A DNA stretch of 64,000 nt. Source: Ornithinicoccus hortensis (lineage in GTDB: Bacteria; Actinomycetota; Actinomycetes; Actinomycetales; Dermatophilaceae). The stretch lies in contig NZ_VFOP01000001.1 in assembly GCF_006716185.1 (NCBI RefSeq), forward strand, positions 2,232,001 to 2,296,000, given 5' to 3'. How positions within the stretch are numbered: the first letter of the stretch is position 1; each line of letters begins with the position of its first letter. The position numbers were made by a program, and so were the translations under genes. The notes below the pieces were generated by a model, which saw nothing but the letters and a program-made list of their open reading frames with translations, had not been told where the DNA came from and did no database searches. This document shows positions 22,802 through 36,249 of this stretch, one piece after another.

Positions 22802-24487
22802 ATGGCCGGCGCGGACTTTGTCCGGGAGCTCCGAGCGGCCCCCTCCGCATGGGGCCTGGCTTTTGGCGGGCTGGCCCTGGTCCTCTCGTTCTCGCCGAGT
22901 CTCCTGCCCCGCAGCTGGCCGTTGCAGGGAGCTGCGGCCGGGGTGACTGCCGGCATGGTCTACGGCCTGGCGGTGCTGGTCGCCTGGGGGGTGCGGCATA
23001 CGGCGCGCATGGTGAACGTGCGCGTCGAGGTCACCTCGGATCCGGACCGCTGGGTCCGCTACGTCGGATTGGCCGTGCTCATCCTGGTGCCCCTGTGGTA
23101 CTGGGTGTGGGCGGTGCGGGGGCAGGGGAGGACGGCCGAGTTGGTGCAGATGGAGGCGCCGCCGTTCTGGCAGTCCTTCCTGGCCGTGGTGCTGGGGATC
23201 CTGATCGCGGGGCTCGGTGTCCTGCTCGGCCGTTCGGCCAGGTGGCTCGCTCGGCGCCTCGCGGCACGCGTGCCCTCCTCGGTGCCTCGCTGGGCGGCGG
23301 TGGCTGCCAGCGCGGCGGTCGTGGCGCTGGTCGCGGTGTGGGCGACCAACGCGGTCCTGGTGTCGCGCGTGGCCAACGCGCTCGGGGAGCGGTTCTACGA
23401 GGTTAACTCGCAGACCCGTGAGGGCGTCGTCGCGCCGACCGTGCCCGAACGCTCCGGGGGTCCCGGCTCGTTGCTGGGTTGGGACACGTTGGGTCAGGAG
23501 GGCCAGGTGTTCGTGACCGGTGGCCCGTCGGCGACGGACATCGAGCAGGTGACCGGCGCGCCGGCCCTCGAGCCGATCCGGGTGTACGGGGGACTTGGTT
23601 TCGCGGACTCGTTCGGTGAGGTCGCCGACGGGGTCGTGGCCGAGCTGCACCGCACGGGGGCCTTCGAACGGTCGGTGCTGGTGGTCTACAACACGACCGG
23701 CACCGGATGGGTCAACGAGTGGTCGGCGCAGCCGGTGGAGTACCTGACCGGAGGGGACAGCGCGATCGCCGCGATGCAGTATTCCTACCTCCCGAGTCCG
23801 TTGGCGCTGATCGCCGACCGGGTACGTCCACCCATGGCGGGCAAGGCCTTCTTCGACCGGATATACGCCGAGTGGGAGACGCTGCCGGAGGAGTCACGGC
23901 CCCGGCTCATGGTCGCGGGTGAGTCGCTGGGTTCGTTCGGGGGCCACGGAGCCTTCACGAGCAAGGAGGACATGGTCGAGCGGGTGGACGGAGCGGTGTG
24001 GATCGGCACCCCCGCCTTCACCCCGTTGTGGCGGGCGATCACCCGGGACCGGCAGAACGGGTCGCCGGAGGTCGCCCCGGTGGTCGACAACGGGCAACAC
24101 CTGCGCTTCGTGACGCGGCCGCAGGACCTGGTCGCCGACATCTATGGCCGGCCGCTGGGGGAGTGGGAGGAGCCGCGCATCGCCTACCTGCAGCACGCCT
24201 CCGACCCGATCTCGCGGTGGGACACCAGCCTGATCCGGTCCCGCCCGGACTGGATCACCGAACGGGCCGGCACCGATGTGAACAAGGACATCGAGTGGTA
24301 CCCACTGGTCACCTTCTGGCAGGTGACCACCGACCAGGCCCTGGGGAATGCCACGGCACCCGGCCACGGCCACCTCTACCACCACGACCTCGTGGCGACC
24401 TGGGCCGCCGTCCTCGGTGTCGACAAGGTGGACCTGGCGTCCGTGACGAGTGCGGTGCAGCAGGACCGCGATGCCGCGACGAACTGA
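22802..24487 (+). CDS. Membrane-anchored alpha/beta-hydrolase (Abhydrolase_9-like), 561 aa
   Basis: The N-terminal ~200 residues hold four or five hydrophobic segments (WGLAFGGLALVLSFSPSLLP, VYGLAVLVAWGV, YVGLAVLILVPLWYWVWAV, FLAVVLGILIAGLGVLLG, VAASAAVVALVAVWATNAV). The C-terminal ~330 residues are an alpha/beta-hydrolase-like domain with nucleophile elbow GESLGSFGG (Ser ~375) and a late His cluster (GHGHLYHHD). This two-part layout matches the Abhydrolase_9 N and catalytic families of Actinobacteria; their substrates are not established. It is the only gene between the two rRNA operons and would be deleted if they recombined. ATG start is supported by a -10-like box 6 nt upstream. Confidence 0.82.
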   Translation: MAGADFVRELRAAPSAWGLAFGGLALVLSFSPSLLPRSWPLQGAAAGVTAGMVYGLAVLVAWGVRHTARMVNVRVEVTSDPDRWVRYVGLAVLILVPLWYWVWAVRGQGRTAELVQMEAPPFWQSFLAVVLGILIAGLGVLLGRSARWLARRLAARVPSSVPRWAAVAASAAVVALVAVWATNAVLVSRVANALGERFYEVNSQTREGVVAPTVPERSGGPGSLLGWDTLGQEGQVFVTGGPSATDIEQVTGAPALEPIRVYGGLGFADSFGEVADGVVAELHRTGAFERSVLVVYNTTGTGWVNEWSAQPVEYLTGGDSAIAAMQYSYLPSPLALIADRVRPPMAGKAFFDRIYAEWETLPEESRPRLMVAGESLGSFGGHGAFTSKEDMVERVDGAVWIGTPAFTPLWRAITRDRQNGSPEVAPVVDNGQHLRFVTRPQDLVADIYGRPLGEWEEPRIAYLQHASDPISRWDTSLIRSRPDWITERAGTDVNKDIEWYPLVTFWQVTTDQALGNATAPGHGHLYHHDLVATWAAVLGVDKVDLASVTSAVQQDRDAATN

Positions 24488-24959
24488 GTCTGCGCAGGTC
24501 ACAGCGCTGTAGCCAGCTGCCGGCGGCGTCCGACCCGGCCGATTTTGTACCCGCCGCAAAGTCCTGCTAAAGTAGTCCTTCGCTGCAGGGGTTCGCCCCA
24601 CAGCAGCGACCGACGCCGGATCGTCACGCGGCCCGAGGCTCACAGCTCGGATTTGCCCGCGGGAGATTAGTTCGGTTACGATAGTCTGGTTGCCCCGATT
24701 ACTTCGGCCCGGTTGGGTTGTGGTTGTTGGTGTGTGTCCGATTCTTGAGAACTCAACAGCGTGCCAAAAATCAATGCCAATTTATCCTCGTCGTGGGGTG
24801 AGTGGTGGCTGACCGTTGTGGTTGGTTGTTGCTTGTCCTGCTTCGAATATCCTTTGGTTGATGAAGATCGAGTCAGTTGACTCGTTCTGCTCAGCTAGTT
24901 TCAGCCCTTTGTTGGGTTATGGTTTCAGGCCTGCTTTCGGGTGGGTCCTGTGCTGAACT
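24488..24959 (+). promoter_or_regulatory. Promoter and leader region of rRNA operon 2
   Basis: TTGTAC (24545-24550) and TAAAGT (24568-24573) with ideal 17-bp spacing form a likely P1 promoter. TTGCCC (24653-24658) and TACGAT (24677-24682), 18 bp apart, may form P2. The leader from 24675 onward is the same as in operon 1, including the antitermination element GAACTCAACAG at 24749-24759. Confidence 0.65.
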
Positions 24960-29960
<5,001 letters not shown>

Positions 29961-30035
29961 ACAAAGATGATACGCGTCCACTGTGTGGTTCCCGAGATAC
30001 GGTCGGGAACAGGAACGACCCAAAACTCGATAGAG

Positions 30036-30152
30036 TTACGGCGGCCATAGCGAGAGGGAAACGCCCGGTCACATACCGAACCCGGAAGCTAAGCCTCTCA
30101 GCGCCGATGGTACTGCACTGGAGACGGTGTGGGAGAGTAGGACACCGCCGGA
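30036..30152 (+). rRNA. rrf: 5S ribosomal RNA, operon 2
   Basis: Same sequence as the first 5S gene by eye, at offset 7486. Confidence 0.95.
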
Positions 30153-30166
30153 CAACCATTCACAAG

Positions 30167-30202
30167 AGCCCCGTGGGACCAGACACCTGGACCCACGGGG
30201 CT
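30167..30202 (+). terminator. rRNA operon 2 terminator hairpin
   Basis: Same 11-bp perfect stem (AGCCCCGTGGG / CCCACGGGGCT) as after operon 1. The shared sequence ends at 30227. Confidence 0.8.
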
Positions 30203-30333
30203 ACTTGCACCCCCACACCCACCCCACAGCACCCCGAAGCACGGGTTAGAGTTGTGCGTCCGCGCCAGGTCGGGTGTTCTTCGGGCCGCCCGTGTCACAG
30301 GGCGTTGGATCATATAGCTACACAGGAGGCGTT

Positions 30334-31632
30334 GTGTCCGAGCGTGACGATGAGCAGAAGCCGGCCGAGGGGCGCGGCTCCGGTCGGCGTGAGGACGGAC
30401 GGCCATCCGGCCGGGGAGGCTCGGGGCAACGTCGCGGTGAGGGTGGTCGGGAGTTCCGGTCGGGGCCGCGTCGTGGTGCCGGGGGTTCGGACGGACGGGG
30501 GCGTCAGGGCGGGCGCGGTCGGGATGACCGTGGCCGGAGTGAGCGGGACGGGCGCCCGTACCGGGACGACGGGGGTCAGCGATCGCGTCAGGACGAGCGC
30601 CGTGGGAGCCGCTACCGTGACGAACGGGGTGGGCGACCCGAGCGTGAGGACCGCGGTGGACGTCCTTACCGTGAGGACCGCGGTGGACGTCCTTACCGTG
30701 AGGACCGCGGTGGACGTCCTTACCGTGAGGACCGCGGTGGACCGCGTGGCCCCCGCGACGACCGTGGTGAGGGACGCCGTGAGGGACGTCCGGGTGGGGC
30801 GGAGCGCCGCCCCCCGAGGACGCCGGAGCCTGAGATCCCCGAGGGCGTGGATACTTCCCAGCTGGACCGTGCCGTCTGGCAGGAACTGCGAACCCTGAGC
30901 AAGGACAACGCCGCTGGCGTCGCCGAGCATCTGGTCGCGGCCGGGCTCGCCATGGGCGAGGGGGACCTGGACCGGGCCCTGGCACACGCCAAGACGGCGT
31001 CGCGCCGTGCCGGGCGGGTCGCCTCCGTCCGTGAGGCGCTGGGCGTCGTGCACTACCGCAGGGGCGAGTGGTCCAACGCGCTGGCCGAGTTCCGCACGGC
31101 CCGCAGGCTCTCCGGGAGCAACCACCTGCTGCCCCAGATGGCGGACGTGGAACGCGGGCTCGGGCGTCCGGAACGTGCGCTGGAGCTGGCTGCCGGGCCC
31201 GAGGCGGAGTCGCTGACTCGTGCCGACCGGGTCGAGTTGGCCATCGTGGTCTCAGGTGCGCGCAGGGACCTGGGGCAGCACGAGGCCGGGGCAGCAACGC
31301 TCCGCGACCTGGCGCGCAGCACCCGACCGTCCCAGCCCTGGGCTGCGCGGCTCTTCTACGCCTACGCCGAGGCGCTGCTGGGCCTCGGTCAGGACGACGA
31401 GGCTCGGGAGTGGTTCGATCGGGCCCTGGCGGCGGACGCGGCGGACGAAACCGATGCCGCGGAGCGCCTCGCCGAGCTCGACGGGGTCGCCTTCACCGAC
31501 CTCGAGGAGGAGGCGGACCTCGAAGACCAGGCAGGTCTCGAGCGCCAAGCAGACCTCGAGGGGCAGGCGGACCCAGAAGTTCAAGGTGAGGTTGAGGTCG
31601 AGGTCGTCGACGGCGCCGAGGACCCGCGGTGA
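30334..31632 (+). CDS. RG-rich repeat / tetratricopeptide-repeat protein, 432 aa
   Basis: Two parts are visible. Residues ~1-165 are an unstructured Arg/Gly/Asp/Glu-rich tail with exact EDRGGRPYR repeats and many RGG/RG pairs. Residues ~180-370 form helical repeats typical of TPR proteins (VREALGVVHYRRGEWSNALA, LARSTRPSQPWAARLFYAYA, DDEAREWFDRALAADA). An acidic C-terminal tail (EEEADLEDQAG...) follows. RG-rich tails in other proteins bind RNA, so a ribosome- or RNA-linked role is possible but inferred. GTG start at 30334 follows AGGAGG. The gene lies directly after an rRNA operon and its stop overlaps the HAD gene (GTGA). Confidence 0.8.
   Translation: MSERDDEQKPAEGRGSGRREDGRPSGRGGSGQRRGEGGREFRSGPRRGAGGSDGRGRQGGRGRDDRGRSERDGRPYRDDGGQRSRQDERRGSRYRDERGGRPEREDRGGRPYREDRGGRPYREDRGGRPYREDRGGPRGPRDDRGEGRREGRPGGAERRPPRTPEPEIPEGVDTSQLDRAVWQELRTLSKDNAAGVAEHLVAAGLAMGEGDLDRALAHAKTASRRAGRVASVREALGVVHYRRGEWSNALAEFRTARRLSGSNHLLPQMADVERGLGRPERALELAAGPEAESLTRADRVELAIVVSGARRDLGQHEAGAATLRDLARSTRPSQPWAARLFYAYAEALLGLGQDDEAREWFDRALAADAADETDAAERLAELDGVAFTDLEEEADLEDQAGLERQADLEGQADPEVQGEVEVEVVDGAEDPR
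30646..30742 (+). repeat. 27-bp tandem repeat inside the RG-rich coding region (3.6 copies)
   Basis: Units 30646-30672, 30673-30699, 30700-30726 and a partial at 30727-30742 are identical and encode nine residues, EDRGGRPYR. Being in-frame and exact, they can expand or contract without a frameshift. Confidence 0.9.
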
Positions 31633-32477
31633 CCCAGGGGACCTCCGGGAGTCGTCCCGGGCCGTACCGGGCGATCATCTGCGACCTCGATGGTGTGGTC
31701 TACCGCGGCGGTATGGCCTGCCCGGGCGCAGTCGAAGGGCTCACCGCGGCCCGGGCGGCCGGGATCCGGGTGCTGTACCTGACCAACAACGCCGGGCACC
31801 GGCCCGAAGAGGTGGAGGAGCGGCTGCGGGGGCTCGGGCTGCCCGTCGCGTCCGGCGAGGTGATCACCAGCTCCATGGTCGCTGCGGCGCACGTGGCGAC
31901 CCTGACCCCTCCTCGTGAGGACGCCGTGACCCTCGCCGTGGGCGGACCCGGAGTGCGGCTGTGCCTGGAGCGCGCCGGGGTCAGGACCGTGAGCCCGGCC
32001 GACCTCAGCGACGGTGACGGTCCGCCGGTGTGGGCCGTGGTCCAGGGGTACGGGGCCCAGCTGACTGTGTCCGACCTCAACGAGGCCGCCTACGCCATCC
32101 ACGACGGTGCCCTGTGGGTGGCGACCAATGCGGACAGCACGCTGCCCACCGAACGGGGCCTCGCCCCCGGCAACGGCTCGATGCTCGCAGCCGTCGGACA
32201 CGGCACGGGACGCACGCCCGACCTGGTGGTCGGCAAGCCGGAGCGGCCCGCCTTCCAACGCTGCCTCGAGGTGTTGGGCCTGGCGCCCGAGGAGGTCCTG
32301 ACGATCGGCGACCGGTTGGACACCGACATCGCCGGCGCCCGCGCCGTGGGGATCCCCACCGCCCTGGTGCTGACCGGGGTGCACGACCGGGACGACGTCG
32401 AGGCGGCCGCGCCGGAGCGCTGTCCCGACATCATCGTCGACACCATCCCCGACCTCGGACTGGTCGCCGGCGGGTGA
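31629..32477 (+). CDS. HAD-superfamily phosphatase, NagD-like (subfamily IIA)
   Basis: 282 residues. HAD motif I is CDLDGVVYRG, motif II TNNAG, motif III includes VVGKPERPAF and motif IV is GDRLDTDIAGARA. The cap type and sequence suit NagD-like phosphatases acting on small phosphorylated metabolites (4-nitrophenylphosphatase class). GTG start overlaps the upstream TGA by 4 nt. This HAD gene upstream of tlyA is a conserved actinobacterial arrangement. The true substrate is unknown. Confidence 0.88.
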   Translation: MTQGTSGSRPGPYRAIICDLDGVVYRGGMACPGAVEGLTAARAAGIRVLYLTNNAGHRPEEVEERLRGLGLPVASGEVITSSMVAAAHVATLTPPREDAVTLAVGGPGVRLCLERAGVRTVSPADLSDGDGPPVWAVVQGYGAQLTVSDLNEAAYAIHDGALWVATNADSTLPTERGLAPGNGSMLAAVGHGTGRTPDLVVGKPERPAFQRCLEVLGLAPEEVLTIGDRLDTDIAGARAVGIPTALVLTGVHDRDDVEAAAPERCPDIIVDTIPDLGLVAGG

Positions 32478-32585
32478 CGCGGGAGCCGGCCGGGTGAGGT
32501 TGCGGGGCGGTGCCTCGGGTGCTGTGCGGGGCGGCGATCGCGGGGAGTGCCGGGGCGTCTGCGGGGTGCGCGGGGCCGGACCCGG

Positions 32586-32591
32586 TAGCGT
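32586..32591 (+). promoter_or_regulatory. -10 box TAGCGT for the tlyA-nadK operon
   Basis: TAGCGT sits 7 nt before the ATG at 32599, predicting transcription start one base ahead of the start codon. Confidence 0.45.
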
Positions 32592-32598
32592 GGTGCCG

Positions 32599-32763
32599 AT
32601 GACCGAGAACGCCCGCCCCAGCACCGGTGACCCCGTCGTGGACGAGGCCATGGCCGAGTTCGACGAGCACGCCGGGGGCTCCCTCCAGGACCGGGTCGCC
32701 GCCGCCACGGAGGCGCACCGGCGGCTGCAGCAGCGTCTCGCCGACCCGGGAACCGGTGGCTGA
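32599..32763 (+). CDS. Conserved small hypothetical protein, 54 aa
   Basis: A small acidic protein: MTENARPSTGDPVVDEAMAE, then FDEHAGGSLQDRVAAATEAH and a short Arg/Gln-rich helix. No membrane segment. It overlaps the GTG start of tlyA by 8 nt and has a leaderless-type promoter, so it is likely the first gene of the tlyA-nadK-recN operon. Similar small ORFs occur at this place in other Actinobacteria, to my knowledge. Function unknown; a role as a translated leader for tlyA is possible. Confidence 0.65.
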   Translation: MTENARPSTGDPVVDEAMAEFDEHAGGSLQDRVAAATEAHRRLQQRLADPGTGG

Positions 32764-33571
32764 GGGCACGCGTCTGGACCGGGTGCTCGTCGACGCCGGC
32801 CTGGCGCGCTCCCGGGGGCAGGCCCAGGACCTCGTGCGGTCCGGCCGGGTGAGCGTGGACGGCAGGACCGTGCAGAAGTCCTCGTCCCCCGTGCCGGACG
32901 GGGCGGACGTCCGGGTGGACCGTCCCGAACTCGACTGGGTGGGTCGGGGCGCGGAGAAGTTGCGGCACGCACTGGCCGAGTGGGGCGACCTCGGGCTGGC
33001 CGTGGCAGGTCGCCGGTGCCTGGACGTGGGCGCCTCCACCGGCGGCTTCACCCAGGTGCTGTTGCGCGCGGGGGCGGCCCACGTGACTGCCCTCGACGTC
33101 GGGCACGGCCAGCTGGCGGCGGAGGTCGCCACGGACCCGCGGGTCCGGGACCTGCCCGGCACCAACATCCGCCGGGTGGGGCCGACCGACCTGGGGCCTG
33201 CGTTCGACCTCGTGGTCGCAGACCTGTCGTTCATCTCGCTGACCACCGTGCTGCCGGCCATGGCGGGGGTGCTGGGCCCGACGGGCGACCTGGTGGTGCT
33301 GGTCAAACCACAGTTCGAGGTGGGCAGGCAGCGGCTCGGCAAGGGCGGGTTGGTCCGTCGGCCCGCCGACCGCGCGACCGCGATCCGGGGAGTGGTCGAG
33401 GCCGCGGCCCGGGAGGGGTTGGGGGTGCGGGCACTAGCCCGCTCCGCGGTGGTCGGCACCCACGGGAACGTGGAGTACCTGCTGTGGCTGTCCGCCGACG
33501 GACCCGGCATGATGAAGCCGCCGGAGATCACCGGCCGGATCGAGCAGCTGACCGGGGAGGAGACCGCATGA
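32756..33571 (+). CDS. tlyA: TlyA-family rRNA (cytidine-2'-O)-methyltransferase
   Basis: 271 residues: an N-terminal S4 RNA-binding domain (LDRVLVDAGLARSRGQAQDL, VRSGRVSVDGRTV) followed by an FtsJ-like methyltransferase with SAM loop DVGASTGGFTQVLL, LVVADLSFISL and LVKPQFEVGR carrying catalytic Asp/Lys positions. In mycobacteria TlyA methylates 16S C1409 and 23S C1920 and sets capreomycin sensitivity. GTG start overlaps the upstream small gene; the stop overlaps the nadK ATG (ATGA). Confidence 0.92.
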   Translation: MAEGTRLDRVLVDAGLARSRGQAQDLVRSGRVSVDGRTVQKSSSPVPDGADVRVDRPELDWVGRGAEKLRHALAEWGDLGLAVAGRRCLDVGASTGGFTQVLLRAGAAHVTALDVGHGQLAAEVATDPRVRDLPGTNIRRVGPTDLGPAFDLVVADLSFISLTTVLPAMAGVLGPTGDLVVLVKPQFEVGRQRLGKGGLVRRPADRATAIRGVVEAAAREGLGVRALARSAVVGTHGNVEYLLWLSADGPGMMKPPEITGRIEQLTGEETA

Positions 33572-34461
33572 CACGCCGTGTGCTGATGCTCACGCACCCG
33601 CAGCGGCCGGAGGTCGTGCCACTCGCCCGGGAGGTCACCGCGCTGCTGCGGGAGCACGACATCGCGGTCAGCACCATCGAGGAGAGCGCCGGGACGGTGA
33701 GCGCCGACTGGGTGCCGCCGGAGGCCGAACTCGCCCGGGACGCCGAACTGGTCGTCGTGCTGGGTGGCGACGGCACCATCCTGCGCGGTGCCGAGGTGGC
33801 CCGGGACGCGGGCACCCCGCTCCTGGGGGTGAACCTGGGGCGGGTCGGCTTCCTCGCCGAGGCCGAGCGCGAGGAGGTTACGGAGGTCGTCGACCGGATC
33901 GTGGCCCGGGACTACACGGTCGAGGAGCGGATGACCCTCGAGGTCGACGTCTACCAGGACGGGGAGAAGGTCGCGCACAGCTGGGCCCTCAACGAGGCCA
34001 GCGTGGAGAAGTCCGCCCGGGAGAAGATGCTCGAGCTCACCGTCGAGATCGACGGCCGCCCGCTGTCCACCTGGGGGTGCGACGGGGTGGTGATGGCCAC
34101 GCCGACCGGCTCCACGGCATACGCCTTCTCCGGCGGGGGCCCGATCGTGTGGCCCGACGTCGCCGCGCTGCTCGTGGTGCCGATCTCGGCCCATGCCCTC
34201 TTCTCGCGGCCGCTGGTGCTCGGTCCGGAGACCCGCCTGGCGGTCGACGTCGAGGCGCACGCCGGGGTGACCGGGGTGATGTGGTGCGACGGCCGCCGCG
34301 CGATCGACCTGCCGCCGGGGGCGCGGATCGAGGTGCGGCGCAGCGAACTCCCGGTCCGGCTGGCCCGGCTGACCAGCTCGCCGTTCACCGACCGGCTGGT
34401 GGCCAAGTTCCAGTTGCCCGTCCAGGGGTGGCGCGGCCGCCCTGACGGTGCCGGCTCCTAG
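33568..34461 (+). CDS. nadK: NAD kinase
   Basis: 297 residues; phosphorylates NAD to NADP. The GGDGT motif (LVVVLGGDGTILRGAE), NLGRVGFLAEAE, WALNEASVEK and the substrate loop ATPTGSTAYAFSGGGPIV are all intact. ATG overlaps the tlyA stop and follows GGGAGGAG. Position between tlyA and recN is the standard actinobacterial order. Confidence 0.95.
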   Translation: MTRRVLMLTHPQRPEVVPLAREVTALLREHDIAVSTIEESAGTVSADWVPPEAELARDAELVVVLGGDGTILRGAEVARDAGTPLLGVNLGRVGFLAEAEREEVTEVVDRIVARDYTVEERMTLEVDVYQDGEKVAHSWALNEASVEKSAREKMLELTVEIDGRPLSTWGCDGVVMATPTGSTAYAFSGGGPIVWPDVAALLVVPISAHALFSRPLVLGPETRLAVDVEAHAGVTGVMWCDGRRAIDLPPGARIEVRRSELPVRLARLTSSPFTDRLVAKFQLPVQGWRGRPDGAGS

Positions 34462-34464
34462 GCT
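34459..34464 (+). promoter_or_regulatory. -10 box TAGGCT for recN (leaderless)
   Basis: TAGGCT, overlapping the nadK stop codon, lies 6 nt before the recN GTG, so transcription would begin at the start codon. Confidence 0.5.
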
Positions 34465-34470
34465 GCCCCC

Positions 34471-36207
34471 GTGCTCAGCCGGATCCGCATCCAACGGCTC
34501 GGCGTCATCGAGGACGCCGAGCTCGACCTGTCGCCCGGGCTCAACGTGATCACCGGTGAGACCGGCGCCGGCAAGACCATGGTGGTCTCCGGGCTCGGCC
34601 TGCTGCTGGGGGCGCGCGCCGACTCGGGCATGGTCCGCAGCGGCGTCGGCTCCGCGGTCGTCGAGGGCGAGGTCGACCTGCCGGCCGGGCACCCCGCGCT
34701 GGAACGGGCCGAGAGCGCCGGCGGTGAGGTCGACGACGGCCTGATCCTGGTCCGCGCCGTCAGCGCGGAGGGTCGCTCGCGGGCGCACGTCGGGGGTCGC
34801 TCGGCGCCGGTGGGGGTGCTCACCGAGATCGGCGAGCTGCTGGTCGCCGTCCACGGACAGGCCGACCAGTGGCGGCTGCGGCGCCCTGAGCAGCACCGCG
34901 TCCTGCTGGACACCTTCGGCGGGGAGGCGGTCACCGCCGCGCGCACGGCATACGAGCAGGTGTATGACGAGTGGCTGGGTGCGCAGGAGACCCTCGCCAC
35001 CCTGCGGAGCGCGCGGGTGGAACGCACCCGCGAGGCGGAGATGCTGCGCAGCGCGCTGGGGGAGATCGAGGCCGTCGACCCGCAACCGGGTGAGGAGGAG
35101 GACCTGCTCCTGGAGGAGGAGCGGCTCGGCCACGCCGACGGGTTGCGCCGGGCCGCGGAGGAGGCGCGGGCCGTCCTCGCGGACGAGGACGGTGAGGGAT
35201 ACACCCCGGTGGTCGACCTGCTCGGCACTGTCACGCCCGGCCTGACCCAGAGCGGCGAGCACGACCCCGCGCTCGCCGAGCTCGCCCGCCGGACCGCGGA
35301 ACTGGGCTACCTGGCCTCGGACCTGGCCTCCGACCTCGCCTCCTACGCAGCGGGCGTGGAGACCGACCCGCAGCGGCTGGCCGCCGTGCAGGAGCGGCGT
35401 GCCGCGCTGACCGGCCTGTTGCGACGCTACGGCGCCACCACCGGCGATGTCCTGGCCTGGGCACAGGAGTCCGCGGCCCGGTTGACCGACCTGGACTCCT
35501 CGGACGAGCGGATCGTCGAGCTGACCGAGCAGGTCGCCCGGCTCCGCGCGGACCTGGCCGAGCGGGGTGCCGAGCTGACCGAGCTGCGGACCCGGGCGGC
35601 GCAGGACCTCGGCGAGCAGGTGACCGCCGAACTGGCCCACCTGGCGATGGGCTCGGCCCAGGTGGTGGTGGCCGTGGGCAGCACCGACGACGAGGAGGGG
35701 CTGGCGCTGCCCGGGCGGGAGGCCCCCGTGCGGGTCCGCCGCCACGGGCTGGACGACGTCGAGATCCGGCTGGCCGCCAACCCGGGCGTGGCTCCGCGCA
35801 GCGTGACGAAGGCGGCCTCGGGGGGCGAGCTGTCCCGGGTGATGCTCGCCCTGGAGGTGGTCAGCGCGCAGGGGGACGTCCCGACCTACGTCTTCGACGA
35901 GGTGGACGCCGGGGTCGGGGGTGCGGCGGCGCTGGACCTGGGGGCGCGGCTGGCCGCGCTCGCGCGGCACGCCCAGGTCATCGTGGTGACCCACCTCGGG
36001 CAGGTCGCGGCCTACGCCGACCAGCACCTGGTGGTGCGCAAGAGCTCGGACGGACAGGTCACCTCCACCGGGGTGCACGCGGTGCGGGGCGAGGAGCGGG
36101 TGGCCGAGGTCGCCCGCATGCTGGGGGGCGACAGCGAGTCGCGGGCCGCCCTGCAGCACGCGGCGGAACTGCTCGCGGAGCACGCCGCGCAGCGCGCCGG
36201 GGACTGA
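34471..36207 (+). CDS. recN: DNA repair protein RecN
   Basis: 578 residues, SMC-like ATPase of double-strand-break repair. Walker A is VITGETGAGKTMVVSG, the central region (residues ~150-370) is heptad-rich coiled coil, the ABC signature is ASGGELSRVMLAL, and Walker B is TYVFDEVDAGVGG. VIVVTHLGQVAAYADQHLVV contains the H-loop. GTG start is supported by a -10 box 6 nt upstream. Confidence 0.95.
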   Translation: MLSRIRIQRLGVIEDAELDLSPGLNVITGETGAGKTMVVSGLGLLLGARADSGMVRSGVGSAVVEGEVDLPAGHPALERAESAGGEVDDGLILVRAVSAEGRSRAHVGGRSAPVGVLTEIGELLVAVHGQADQWRLRRPEQHRVLLDTFGGEAVTAARTAYEQVYDEWLGAQETLATLRSARVERTREAEMLRSALGEIEAVDPQPGEEEDLLLEEERLGHADGLRRAAEEARAVLADEDGEGYTPVVDLLGTVTPGLTQSGEHDPALAELARRTAELGYLASDLASDLASYAAGVETDPQRLAAVQERRAALTGLLRRYGATTGDVLAWAQESAARLTDLDSSDERIVELTEQVARLRADLAERGAELTELRTRAAQDLGEQVTAELAHLAMGSAQVVVAVGSTDDEEGLALPGREAPVRVRRHGLDDVEIRLAANPGVAPRSVTKAASGGELSRVMLALEVVSAQGDVPTYVFDEVDAGVGGAAALDLGARLAALARHAQVIVVTHLGQVAAYADQHLVVRKSSDGQVTSTGVHAVRGEERVAEVARMLGGDSESRAALQHAAELLAEHAAQRAGD

Positions 36208-36249
36208 CCGGCGCGGATCGGCCGCACGCGTCTGGCACGATGGGCGATC

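Noticed and set aside
30646-30742. 27-bp repeats as a CRISPR array
   Set aside because: The units are contiguous with no spacers and are in-frame coding repeats.
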